This document shows positions 28,359 through 37,057 of a DNA stretch of 64,000 nt, piece by piece (the first letter of the stretch is position 1; each line of letters opens with the position of its first letter). The notes beneath the pieces were generated by a model that was not told the origin of the DNA, ran no database searches, and saw only the letters and a program-made list of their open reading frames with translations. This DNA comes from an uncultured Prevotella sp. (GTDB lineage: Bacteria; Bacteroidota; Bacteroidia; Bacteroidales; Bacteroidaceae), in assembly GCA_900553465.1 (NCBI GenBank), contig USDT01000009.1, positions 1 to 64,000 on the forward strand, read 5' to 3'. A program made the position numbers and the translations under genes.

Positions 28359-29666
28359 ATGATGGAAATGAAACATAAGATATATTTCATTGGTTTTGTT
28401 GTCCTGTCTGGTGTTATGCGTTCTAACGCACAGGATAATGTGATGCTTGAATCTTATCGTAATCGTGTGGTTGCCTATAGCCAGGACATTAAGGCAGCAA
28501 CTCATGCGGCCGGAGCAAGTGGTGAGGCACGATTGTCGGCCAAAGCCGATTTCCTTCCGAAACTGTCCGGCAGTGCGAATTTCAATTATACAGGAAACCC
28601 ATTGGCTCTTGACGTTACGTTGCCGGGTACAGATAATCGTTTGTCTTTCGAAGGCCGTAATATCAAATATGGCACATCACTGAATATATCGCAGCCTGTC
28701 TATTCCGGAGGGGCTTTGCGTGCCGGTTATGAGAAGGCATGTGCGGAAGATGAGAATGCACGTCTTGAAGTAAGGCGTGTTTCGAATGACGTACGTTATG
28801 AGGCTGATGTGTGTTATTGGAACAGTGTGGCTCAGAATGAGCTTGCGTCTGTTGCAGTTGGTTATAGGGATGCGGTGCAGCAGTTTGTTGAGGTCGTGCG
28901 TCAGAGAGTGGAGGAAGGATATTCCGACCGTAATGACCTGCTCATGGCGGAAGTCCGTCTTAATGATGCAGACTATCAGGTGAAATGTGCTTTTAATGAC
29001 GCAGAGGTGGCACGTCTGTCGCTTAATGCTTTGGCCGGTGTACCTTCAGATGAACACATAGCCACCGATTCTGTTGTATGTCATTCTTTAGCGCTTCCAC
29101 TTGTGTCAGGTGATGTTTCGGCCATTGTGTCCCGACGCCCTGAGATGCTTATGGCAGAAGGTGGCATACGCATCAGCCAGTCTGACTCCAAGATATCCAA
29201 CTCGCGTTATATGCCGGTGCTGTCTGTAGGTGTGGATGGCGGTTTCTCGTCTCCCGGTTATGATTTCCACGCAGATATAGATCCTAATTATGCCGTTTAT
29301 GCCAAACTTAGCGTTCCGGTTTTCGAGTGGGGCAAACGTCGCCGTACGCGTCGTATAGGTAATCATAATGTTGCAATAGCACGTGAACGCAGAAGTAAGA
29401 TTGCCGATGGCTTGCGTCTTGAGGTAGAGACCGCACGCTGCAATTATGTCCAGGCAGCGGAGCAGGTACGTATTACGGAAAACTCATTGAGTAAGGCATC
29501 CGAGAGCGAGGCCATGGCCATTGACAGATACCGTGAGGGAAGCGTTTCGGTGGTAGATGTCATCAATGCACAGATATATCATGAGGAGGCACGCCGCAAT
29601 TTTGTGCGTTCCAAACTGAATGCCTGTATCGCAAAAAGTGCATTGGAGCGGGCTTGTGGTAATTGA
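28359..29666 (+). CDS. TolC-family outer-membrane factor (pump 2)
   Basis: A 435-residue outer-membrane channel protein. Unlike its pump-1 counterpart it has a plain signal peptide ending near 'RSNAQ' and no lipobox. Features of the TolC repeat are visible: 'HAAGASGEARLSAKADFLPK' helix start, 'YGTSLNISQPVYSGGALRAGYE' and 'AKLSVPVFEWGKRRRTRR' strand-helix junctions in the two halves, and a final helix 'VSVVDVINAQIYHEEARRNF'. Its start is 30 nt after the permease stop. It is followed after 47 nt by the kinase gene, so pump and sensor genes are probably on one transcript. Confidence 0.93.
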   Translation: MMEMKHKIYFIGFVVLSGVMRSNAQDNVMLESYRNRVVAYSQDIKAATHAAGASGEARLSAKADFLPKLSGSANFNYTGNPLALDVTLPGTDNRLSFEGRNIKYGTSLNISQPVYSGGALRAGYEKACAEDENARLEVRRVSNDVRYEADVCYWNSVAQNELASVAVGYRDAVQQFVEVVRQRVEEGYSDRNDLLMAEVRLNDADYQVKCAFNDAEVARLSLNALAGVPSDEHIATDSVVCHSLALPLVSGDVSAIVSRRPEMLMAEGGIRISQSDSKISNSRYMPVLSVGVDGGFSSPGYDFHADIDPNYAVYAKLSVPVFEWGKRRRTRRIGNHNVAIARERRSKIADGLRLEVETARCNYVQAAEQVRITENSLSKASESEAMAIDRYREGSVSVVDVINAQIYHEEARRNFVRSKLNACIAKSALERACGN

Positions 29667-29713
29667 AAAATCAGTACATTTGCAGATACCAATAAAAATA
29701 CAGACAACATCTT

Positions 29714-30769
29714 ATGTCAGAATCAGATACATTCCGTAATTCGTGTCTGGCCGATATACTTATTTTCTCGGCCATCGGTTGTTGTTCATATCTGCTGCTT
29801 ATCACCAGTGGCGACATCCCGGCACGCCAACAGCTCAATCTGCTTACACCGGAAGCTATCGTTGCAGTGCTGTTGCTGTTCAATGGTGTAGGTCTGGGCA
29901 TGAGATTTGTCAACAGACGCATCGGACCGGCCTATCCGGGATTTATTCGTGACCGCAGACGCATATTTCTGTTCTTCTTCATTTCGGCAGCAGGTTTGCT
30001 TGTTCTCAATTATCTGCTGCTGGTCATGGCAAAGTTCATTATCGGTTCGTCCCACCTTTTTGCTCTTGCATGGCGTGGTACAGTCGGTGTGTTATGCGTA
30101 TGGTTCATGGAACTCATACTTTTGAGCCTTTTCATGATGAACCGGTTCTACGCCGATCTTATGAGTCAGTACCGTAGAACCCGCCTGCTTGAGGAAAGTT
30201 CGGCACAGGCACGTTATGCGGCTTTGCAGAATCAGCTTAATCCACATTTTCTGTTCAACAGCCTGAATACGCTTGTTGCCGAAATTGAATATAATCCGCC
30301 GCGTGCTGCTGAATTCACACGTAATCTGGCAGATGCCTACCGTTACATTCTCGATTGTCACGACAGACAGACCGTAACTGTGAGCGAGGAGCTTGAATTT
30401 GTCGATGTATATCTTCAACTGCAGCGGGTGAGAATGGGTGAGTGTATTGATGTTGACAATCGTCTTGATGAATCGGTGCTCGACATGAATATCCCGCCTT
30501 TGACATTGCAGCTTCTGATAGAGAATGTCATAAAGCATAATGCCATAACCATGGCACGCCCGATGACAGTGGTACTCGACACAGAGAAACGTTCTGAGGA
30601 CATGTGGCTTACCGTTTCGAACCGTATCCAGCCCAAGCAGATTTCAAGAACGTCCGGAATGGGACTCAACAATCTGTCGCAGCGCTATATGCTGTTGTGT
30701 GGCCATGATATAGAAGTTATACCCGAGAAAGAGTTTTTCACCGTAAAAGTTCCTTTGATATATGAATAA
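29714..30769 (+). CDS. LytS-type membrane sensor histidine kinase (pump 2)
   Basis: A 351-residue kinase with about four transmembrane helices in residues 15-145 and a His_kinase domain: histidine in 'QNQLNPHFLFNSLNTLVAEI', N-box 'QLLIENVIKHNAI', glycine-box 'TSGMGLNNLSQRYMLL'. It shares the plan but little sequence with the kinase at 17085-18089. Its last codons overlap the regulator start by 8 nt. The order pump-kinase-regulator on one strand, with a LytTR-type operator before the first gene, suggests a self-controlled efflux module. Confidence 0.92.
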   Translation: MSESDTFRNSCLADILIFSAIGCCSYLLLITSGDIPARQQLNLLTPEAIVAVLLLFNGVGLGMRFVNRRIGPAYPGFIRDRRRIFLFFFISAAGLLVLNYLLLVMAKFIIGSSHLFALAWRGTVGVLCVWFMELILLSLFMMNRFYADLMSQYRRTRLLEESSAQARYAALQNQLNPHFLFNSLNTLVAEIEYNPPRAAEFTRNLADAYRYILDCHDRQTVTVSEELEFVDVYLQLQRVRMGECIDVDNRLDESVLDMNIPPLTLQLLIENVIKHNAITMARPMTVVLDTEKRSEDMWLTVSNRIQPKQISRTSGMGLNNLSQRYMLLCGHDIEVIPEKEFFTVKVPLIYE

Positions 30770-31547
30770 GATCAGGGCAGCGATAGTTGAAGACGAGCTA
30801 CCGGCAGCGCGTCTGCTCGAAAGCATGGTGCTTGAGTTGCGGCCACAGTGGGATGTTGTGGTCTTGCCGGGTAGTATTGAGGAAGCGGCTGCGTGGCTTG
30901 CCGTCAATCCCCATCCTGACATAATGTTTCTTGACATACAGCTTGCCGACGGTATTTCCTTTCACCTTATCGAGCAGGCACATCCGCAGAGCATGATTGT
31001 GTTCACCACGGCCTATGACGAGTATGCCGTACGGGCTTTTACGGTGAACAGTGTCGATTATCTGTTGAAACCTGTACGAAAAGAACGTCTTGCCGAGGCG
31101 ATACGGAAGTTTGAAAGATACAGTGCGGCTGGATGTATTGCCGGACTAGGGAGCATATTCGATGCGGGAGAATTTCTGAATGCGTTGTCATCCGGTGCTT
31201 CACGCCAGTATCGCACACGTTTTCTTGTAGCATCCGGATCGCGGTTCTCCACATTGCAGGTAGCAGACATTGCCTATTTCCGTTCTGAGGATAAGATAAC
31301 TTATGCCGTGACCAAACAGGGACGCAGCCATATTGTTGACATGACCCTGAGTAAACTTGAGGAACAGCTTGATCCGAAGATTTTCTTCCGTGTGAACCGT
31401 CAGTTCATATTGTCTGCTGCATCAGTGTGCAATATCGAGCCTTATTTTGGTGGAAAATGGTCGGTGCGTGTAACGCCTCCTTGTGACCGTATGATACAGG
31501 TCAGCCGTGAGAAGATTGCTGCATTGAAGATGTGGCTTGATTTCTGA
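30762..31547 (+). CDS. LytTR-family response regulator (pump 2)
   Basis: A 261-residue regulator with receiver domain (Glu10-Asp11, phospho-acceptor Asp58 in 'DIMFLDIQLADG', 'TTAYDEYAVRAF', Lys in 'DYLLKPVRKERL') and LytTR domain ('DIAYFRSEDKITYAV', 'FFRVNRQFILSAASV'). It is encoded last in the pump-2 cluster. Its likely target is the TACGTTTC direct repeat at 24111-24140. The family mostly activates transcription when phosphorylated; whether that holds here is inference. Confidence 0.93.
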   Translation: MNKIRAAIVEDELPAARLLESMVLELRPQWDVVVLPGSIEEAAAWLAVNPHPDIMFLDIQLADGISFHLIEQAHPQSMIVFTTAYDEYAVRAFTVNSVDYLLKPVRKERLAEAIRKFERYSAAGCIAGLGSIFDAGEFLNALSSGASRQYRTRFLVASGSRFSTLQVADIAYFRSEDKITYAVTKQGRSHIVDMTLSKLEEQLDPKIFFRVNRQFILSAASVCNIEPYFGGKWSVRVTPPCDRMIQVSREKIAALKMWLDF

Positions 31548-31654
31548 TGTCTCTCAGTCGCTTTTCGGTTATCATTCTTTTATGTCCTGCGGGGCGTACT
31601 TGCGATTTGAGGCCTGTGTTCAGTGCTTCTTATGTTTTATGTATTGACAAGGTT

Positions 31655-31821
31655 TGATATGGGCTTGTTTTGTCTGATAAATTCTTCCGTGCTGCCAAAC
31701 GGTCGATATCGTGTTGCGAAACAGCCCGTATTGTGCTCTGAAACGGCCCGTTTCATCCTCTAAAATGGCCCGTTTCATGGCCTGAAACAGGCCGTTTTGC
31801 AGCCTGATAAAGCCTATTCTG
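31655..31821. repeat. 22-bp-period dyad array II (6-8 units)
   Basis: Cores start at 31695, 31717, 31739, 31761, 31783 and 31805, exactly 22 bp apart; two weaker units at 31655 and 31675 are out of phase by 2 bp. TGAAACGGCCCGTTTCA at 31739 is a perfect 17-bp dyad. The 345-base gap between the converging regulator and recQ genes holds little else. The palindrome blocks seen beside arrays at 57 and 62 kb are absent. Confidence 0.88.
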
Positions 31822-31892
31822 CAACAGGCTGAACGCATATAGGCTCAAAAGCCGTGAATGGCTGAGGATTGTTGTCTTATGTGGAAGTCGGG

Positions 31893-33803
31893 TTATTCTA
31901 TGTAAATATAACTGCTGTCCACTCTGATCATCTCTTCGAATATCAGTTGTTCCAATGCCGTGTCGAGTATATCCGAAGGTAAAGGAAGTTTCAGCAGTTC
32001 TGTCAGATGGTGCTGTTTTTTGTCGTTGAGCACTTCTGTTATCATGCTTCTTGCGTCCTTCAGCTGCTGTTTTCTGTCGGGATTTCTTTTATGTGCGAGG
32101 CACACGTCGCACTGTCCGCAGTCATTCGAGCGCGTTTCGTTAAAATATCTGAGCAGTTGCCGGCTGCGGCACACGTTGTCGTTTGTGGCGTAACTTATTA
32201 CGGTGTTTATTCTTTGGGTGAACTGTTCCTTGCGGTCTTCATACACATCGTGTGTGATCATGAGATTCTCGCCGTCCACCCTGTCGCGCGTGTATGTGAT
32301 GAACGGTGTCTTGCTGCGTGGCACAAAGTGCAGTATGCGTTTCTGTGTGAGGCCTTTGAGCAGGAGGTATATCTGCTGGCTTGTCAGGTCCGCCTGTCTT
32401 GCAATCATGTCCTCGTCAATGTATGTGTAGTCGATGAACAGCGAACCGTAGTTTCTCAGTAATGTTGTTATGAGCCTGTCCTCAAGCGGTGACAGCTCGT
32501 TCAGAATGTAAAGTTGTTCGCGCGAGATAAGGAATACGATGCGAGGATCAGAATTCGGATCTGTGTTGTATTCTAGATATCCGGCACGTTCAAGAATCTT
32601 CAGTGCGGCGTCCGTCTGAATAGGAAACAGTTTGTAGGTGCGGCAGAATTTTCTTATGTCGAACATGAAAGTGTGTCCGCGCCCGCTGTTTACGGCTATC
32701 TGGAAGAAGCCGGCAAGGTGGTCGTAAACACTTCGGATGTATTCTTTCTCGGGAAACTCGTCGGCTATGCGTTTCTGGAGTTTTGACTTGTCGCTGTTGT
32801 TGTAGAGCAGCACGGCGTACGATTTCTGCCCGTCGCGGCCCGCACGTCCCGCTTCCTGGAAGTAGGCTTCGAGCGAGCTGGGGCAGTCGAAGTGTATCAC
32901 CACACGCACGTCGGGCTTGTCTATGCCCATGCCGAAGGCGTTTGTGGCCACCATCACGCGTTTCTTGTCATCATGCCATTCTTTCTGGCGCTCGTCTTTT
33001 ACGGAGTGTTCCAGTCCGGCATGATAGAAAGTCGCTTCCACATCGTTCTGTTCCAACCATTCGCTTATCTCCGAGGCTCGTCTTCGGCTTCTTACATATA
33101 CTATTGCGCTGCCCCTGACGCTCCGCAGAATATGGAGCATCTCTTCTCGTTTGTCGGTGGCATGGCGCACGATATATGCCAGATTCTTGCGTTCGAAGCT
33201 CATGCGGAACATGTTCGCATCCTTGAACTGCAATTTCCTCTGTATGTCGTCGGCCACCTGTTTTGTGGCTGTGGCTGTCAGTGCGAGCACCGGCGCATCC
33301 GGTTTTATCTTTCTTATGTCGGAGATGTGAAGGTATGAAGGCCTGAAGTCGTAGCCCCATTGGCTTATACAGTGGGCTTCGTCAACAGTTATGAAGCTCA
33401 CGCGCATGTGGCGCAGTTTTGTTTTGAACAGTTCAGAGGCAATGCGTTCCGGCGATACGTACAACACTTTCGTACTGCCGAGTATGCAGTTCTCGAGAGT
33501 ACGTAATATTTCATGACGTGTCATGCCGGAATATATTGCTGCAGCCATTATGCCGCGTCGGCGCAGGTTGTACACCTGATCTTTCATCAGGGCGATGAGC
33601 GGCGTGATGACAATACACACTCCCTCAGCAGCAAGAGCCGGAACCTGAAAGGTTATCGACTTGCCGCCTCCGGTCGGCATCAGTCCGAGTGTGTCGTGTC
33701 CGCTGCCGATGCTTTCGATAATGTCGCGCTGTATTCCCCTGAAGTCGGAGTGGCCCCAGTATTGGCGCAGTATTCTTGTATATTTGTCAGAACCGTTGCC
33801 CAC
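31893..33803 (-). CDS. recQ: RecQ-family ATP-dependent DNA helicase
   Basis: A 636-residue superfamily 2 helicase. Walker A is 'LMPTGGGKS' (Lys48), the DEAH box is in 'ITVDEAHCISQWGYDFRPSY', and motif VI reads 'QEAGRAGRDGQKS'. A four-cysteine zinc site of the RecQ C-terminal domain is visible ('CRSRQLLRYF', 'DCGQCDVC'), followed by a winged-helix region. There is no clear HRDC domain, as in many Bacteroidota RecQ copies. It unwinds DNA 3'-5' and acts with RecJ in end resection; the recJ gene lies 42 nt upstream on the same strand, so the two are probably co-transcribed. Confidence 0.95.
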   Translation of the reverse strand: MGNGSDKYTRILRQYWGHSDFRGIQRDIIESIGSGHDTLGLMPTGGGKSITFQVPALAAEGVCIVITPLIALMKDQVYNLRRRGIMAAAIYSGMTRHEILRTLENCILGSTKVLYVSPERIASELFKTKLRHMRVSFITVDEAHCISQWGYDFRPSYLHISDIRKIKPDAPVLALTATATKQVADDIQRKLQFKDANMFRMSFERKNLAYIVRHATDKREEMLHILRSVRGSAIVYVRSRRRASEISEWLEQNDVEATFYHAGLEHSVKDERQKEWHDDKKRVMVATNAFGMGIDKPDVRVVIHFDCPSSLEAYFQEAGRAGRDGQKSYAVLLYNNSDKSKLQKRIADEFPEKEYIRSVYDHLAGFFQIAVNSGRGHTFMFDIRKFCRTYKLFPIQTDAALKILERAGYLEYNTDPNSDPRIVFLISREQLYILNELSPLEDRLITTLLRNYGSLFIDYTYIDEDMIARQADLTSQQIYLLLKGLTQKRILHFVPRSKTPFITYTRDRVDGENLMITHDVYEDRKEQFTQRINTVISYATNDNVCRSRQLLRYFNETRSNDCGQCDVCLAHKRNPDRKQQLKDARSMITEVLNDKKQHHLTELLKLPLPSDILDTALEQLIFEEMIRVDSSYIYIE

Positions 33804-33845
33804 GCAGATAATGTGTTTTGTATGGTTGTCGGAGTGTGAAGACGC

Positions 33846-35579
33846 TTATTCGTTTTCGTCGTCTTCGGCCGGACGTATGTCCTCTATCTGCAGCTGCACC
33901 ATGTTTTTCTTGAAAACATTGTCCTCGAGTGTGTAGGCAATGTCGAAACTTCTTTTCGATTTTATGTACCGTGCCGATGCGCTTTGGCCGAAGGCAATGC
34001 CGTTGACAACATTGCTTGACTTCGAGTCGACAAGCTCCAGCTTGATGTGTTCCTGCTCACGTCCCACCACCTTGCTTGTGCCGTAGTCGTACACTCCCAC
34101 GGTGCAGAAAATAGGTTTCTGGTTGCACGGACCGAATGGTGAGAACTTCTTCAGATCGTTGTGCAGTCGTTTGGTGATGTCCTTGAAGTCTATCACGGTG
34201 TCAATATTGAGCATGGCTTCTGTCTGTTCCGGCTGTATGTGGTTGTCGACATATTTCTGGAAACGGCGCCTGAACTCTGGAATGTCGTCCCATCTCAGTG
34301 TCAGTCCTGCCGCATAGGTGTGTCCTCCGAAGTTCAGAAGGATGTCGCGGCAGCTCTTTATGGCAGAATAAACGTCGAATCCGGTCACGCTGCGCGCCGA
34401 GCCTGTAGCCAGATCGCCATCGCGTGTGAGCACCACTGTCGGTCTGAAATAAATTTCGGTGAGACGTGAAGCCACTATTCCTATTACACCTTTTTTCCAG
34501 TTCTCGTCATACAGTACAATGGACGAACGGTGGCGCTGGCTTTCCAGGCGGGCCACAATCTGGTTCGCCTCTTCCGTCATCTGTTTGTCTATGTCCTTGC
34601 GCTGTTCGTTGTAGCAGTCTATGTGTTTTGCCTTTTCCAGTGCGTGCGAGAATTCCTTTTCAACAAGCAGATCCACACTTTCCCTTCCGTTCTCTATTCT
34701 TCCCGACGCATTTATGCGCGGTCCGATTTTGAACACAATGTCGCTCATTGATATCTCACGGTTGTTCAGTCCGCAGATGTCGATTATTGCCTTCAGTCCT
34801 GTGCTCGGATTCTGGTTCAGAATCTTCAGTCCGTGATAGGCGAGTATGCGGTTCTCGTCGGTCACGGGTACAATGTCTGCGGCTATGCTCACGGCACACA
34901 GGTCGAGCAGAGGCATAAGTCTTGAGAATGGAATGCTGTTGTTCTTTGCGAATGCCTGCATGAACTTGAAGCCTATACCGCATCCGCAGAGATGCTTGAA
35001 CGGATAGGTGTCGTCGCTGCGCTTGGGGTTGAGTATTGCCACAGCCGGCGGCATGTCCTCGTCAGGCACATGATGGTCGCATATAATGAAATCTATGCCC
35101 AGCGATTTGGCATAAGCTATCTCCTCGGCCGCCTTTATTCCGCAGTCGAGAATTATTATCAGCTTCACGTTGTTCGCATGCGCATAGTCTATTCCTTTCT
35201 TGCTTACGCCGTATCCTTCGTCGTAGCGGTCGGGAATATAATATTCTATGTTTGAATAGAACTGCAGCAGGAACTTGTATACCAATGCCACAGCCGTGCA
35301 TCCGTCGACGTCGTAGTCGCCATACACCATGATGCGTTCCTTGCGTCCCATGGCGTCGTTCAGTCTGTCAACGGCCACATCCATGTCTTTCATCAGAAAA
35401 GGATTGATGAGGTCGGAGAGTTGCGGATGAAAGAAACGTTTTGCCGCCGATTCTGTCGTGATGCCCCGTTTAATGAGCAGTCCGGCAAGAATGGGGCTGA
35501 TGTTGAGCTTTCCTCCTAATTCGTCAGCCGCTTGTCTTTCTTCGGATGTTGGTGGCTTGTAATTCCATTTGAAAAGCAT
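33846..35579 (-). CDS. recJ: Single-stranded-DNA-specific exonuclease RecJ
   Basis: A 577-residue DHH-superfamily nuclease. Metal-binding motifs appear in order: 'VYGDYDVDGCTAVAL' (motif I), 'LIIILDCGIKA', then 'FIICDHHVPDEDMPPA' (the DHH motif). The DHHA1 motif 'GGHTYAAGLTL' lies near residue 420, and the C-terminal OB-fold region follows. It degrades single-stranded DNA 5'-3' in recombination and repair. The pairing with the downstream recQ gene (42 nt gap) matches the known cooperation of the two enzymes. Gene start at 35579 follows an AT-rich leader. Confidence 0.95.
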   Translation of the reverse strand: MLFKWNYKPPTSEERQAADELGGKLNISPILAGLLIKRGITTESAAKRFFHPQLSDLINPFLMKDMDVAVDRLNDAMGRKERIMVYGDYDVDGCTAVALVYKFLLQFYSNIEYYIPDRYDEGYGVSKKGIDYAHANNVKLIIILDCGIKAAEEIAYAKSLGIDFIICDHHVPDEDMPPAVAILNPKRSDDTYPFKHLCGCGIGFKFMQAFAKNNSIPFSRLMPLLDLCAVSIAADIVPVTDENRILAYHGLKILNQNPSTGLKAIIDICGLNNREISMSDIVFKIGPRINASGRIENGRESVDLLVEKEFSHALEKAKHIDCYNEQRKDIDKQMTEEANQIVARLESQRHRSSIVLYDENWKKGVIGIVASRLTEIYFRPTVVLTRDGDLATGSARSVTGFDVYSAIKSCRDILLNFGGHTYAAGLTLRWDDIPEFRRRFQKYVDNHIQPEQTEAMLNIDTVIDFKDITKRLHNDLKKFSPFGPCNQKPIFCTVGVYDYGTSKVVGREQEHIKLELVDSKSSNVVNGIAFGQSASARYIKSKRSFDIAYTLEDNVFKKNMVQLQIEDIRPAEDDENE

Positions 35580-35707
35580 TATATAGTTTTTATTTTTTAT
35601 TCTGCATGAGGGAAAAGTGCGGATTGACGCACATAAACTGCCCGTAAAGTTACAAAATAAAAATGGAAAACATGGTATTGATAATGCGTTTTTATATAAA
35701 AATAAGA

Positions 35708-35785
35708 CTGCGGGTCAGGCTTTTGTCACGCCACCTGTAACTCCAATCAATGTTGGCAGGTTGGTGTCAAACTCCTGGCCCGCAG
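35708..35785 (-). terminator. Long hairpin after the C1 peptidase gene
   Basis: A 78-nt imperfect inverted repeat: 12-bp outer arms (35708-35719 and 35774-35785, one wobble), further paired inner segments, and CCAA/TTGG at the tip. It starts 25 nt past the leftward gene end; an A-rich stretch at 35697-35705 gives a T-rich tail on the minus strand. It may act as terminator or as a structured RNA. Confidence 0.6.
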
Positions 35786-35809
35786 CCCTGTTTATTGTGT
35801 ATTGTTGTG

Positions 35810-37033
35810 TTATTCGCCTATGCCGGCTTTTTTCACAGCATCCTCCATCTTCTTGCGGATGTCCTTAGGAATGGCGTTGATGTTCACCATATAGTCCATT
35901 GTGTTTGCAACGATGAAGTTCTTTGACATATACCAGATTCCTTTGTAGTCACCGGCTTCACCCCATGAGTTCTTCACCATGTAGTATTCTTTGCCGTTCT
36001 GGTCTTTTGCGATACCGAAGATAAGCATTCCGTGGTCGTCTGTCAGCTCCCAGTTGTCATAACGCTCCTGACGCTTCTCCTGTGTCGGAGTGAGCTCAGG
36101 CACCTTGCATCCCAGAGAGTCGATGATGTTTGTACGCTTTGAAGAAGACAGCTTCAGCCAGCGTGCCATGTCGCTGCCTGCATAGCTCTGCATAGCGTCT
36201 GTGTCGTAAGAGTAAGCCAGACCTGTGCGTGTGAATCCTTCCTCGCTCACGTCGCCACCCCATGCTACGGTGTAACCGTTCATCACAGCATTGTCTATGA
36301 TGCGTGCCATGTCTTCAATCGGCAGGTTCCATGAACCCGGATTGCGCCAGTTGTCCTGTACTTCAACCGGGAATTTTGTGTAGAACGGATGATGTGTGTA
36401 GCTTGTGATTGTCACATAGTTGCCCCAATCCAGTCCGAGGCTTTCAGCGAATGACTTCGGAGTGTATGTCTTGCCTTCGTATGTGAAGCTCTCCGGGCAT
36501 TTGCCGAGATAAGCGTCGAGAATACCCTGCAGTCCGACCTTCCACTGTCCTGAGAGTTTCTTTGCAGAACTCTTTGAAACAGCTGCAACATACGGTTCCA
36601 TCAGAGAGAAGAACTCGTTGAAGTTGTTCAGTGAGTCACCGTAGAGTGAGCCAGGGAACGGCATTGCGTCTTCCGGGCAGATACCGTATGTTTTCAGCAC
36701 GTGGTAAACGTCGTAAGCCGAACCTCCCTGTGAGAACTGGCAGTCACCGTGCAGGCGTACAACCTGGATTGCACGTTCCATGTAGTTCTTGTTTGCAACG
36801 AAAGACTCGCACAGGTCGTATGTCTTGCCTGTAGCCTTGAGTATTTCGCTCTCGAAGAAAGCAAGTGTAGAGTAGTCCCAGCATGTGCCGCTGCGGCTCT
36901 GGTCCTTGATGCTTGTGATAGGATTCTCCTTGACAACTGTGAAAACAGGCTTGTTGCTGTTTTCCTTCTTGTCCTGGGCGCTCACTCCCATGGCCATCAT
37001 GGCGAGGAACGCAAGTGTCATGATTTTCTTCAT
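35810..37033 (-). CDS. Exported C1-family cysteine peptidase (aminopeptidase C / bleomycin-hydrolase-like)
   Basis: A 407-residue papain-fold peptidase. A signal peptide (MKKIMTLAFLAMMAMGVSAQ) exports it to the periplasm or beyond. Gln45 and catalytic Cys51 lie in 'DQSRSGTCWDYSTLAFFES'; the His is in 'LTDDHGMLIFGIAKD' and the Asn in 'YMVKNSWGEAGDYKG'. 'CQFSQGGSAYDVYHVLKTYG' is typical of the C1B (PepC/bleomycin hydrolase) branch, which trims N-terminal residues from peptides. The cytosolic enzymes of this branch lack a signal peptide, so this is a secreted variant. It follows pepP by 24 nt on the same strand; both genes would feed peptide breakdown. Confidence 0.93.
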   Translation of the reverse strand: MKKIMTLAFLAMMAMGVSAQDKKENSNKPVFTVVKENPITSIKDQSRSGTCWDYSTLAFFESEILKATGKTYDLCESFVANKNYMERAIQVVRLHGDCQFSQGGSAYDVYHVLKTYGICPEDAMPFPGSLYGDSLNNFNEFFSLMEPYVAAVSKSSAKKLSGQWKVGLQGILDAYLGKCPESFTYEGKTYTPKSFAESLGLDWGNYVTITSYTHHPFYTKFPVEVQDNWRNPGSWNLPIEDMARIIDNAVMNGYTVAWGGDVSEEGFTRTGLAYSYDTDAMQSYAGSDMARWLKLSSSKRTNIIDSLGCKVPELTPTQEKRQERYDNWELTDDHGMLIFGIAKDQNGKEYYMVKNSWGEAGDYKGIWYMSKNFIVANTMDYMVNINAIPKDIRKKMEDAVKKAGIGE

Positions 37034-37057
37034 AGTTTGTTGTTGTATAGTTTGTTT

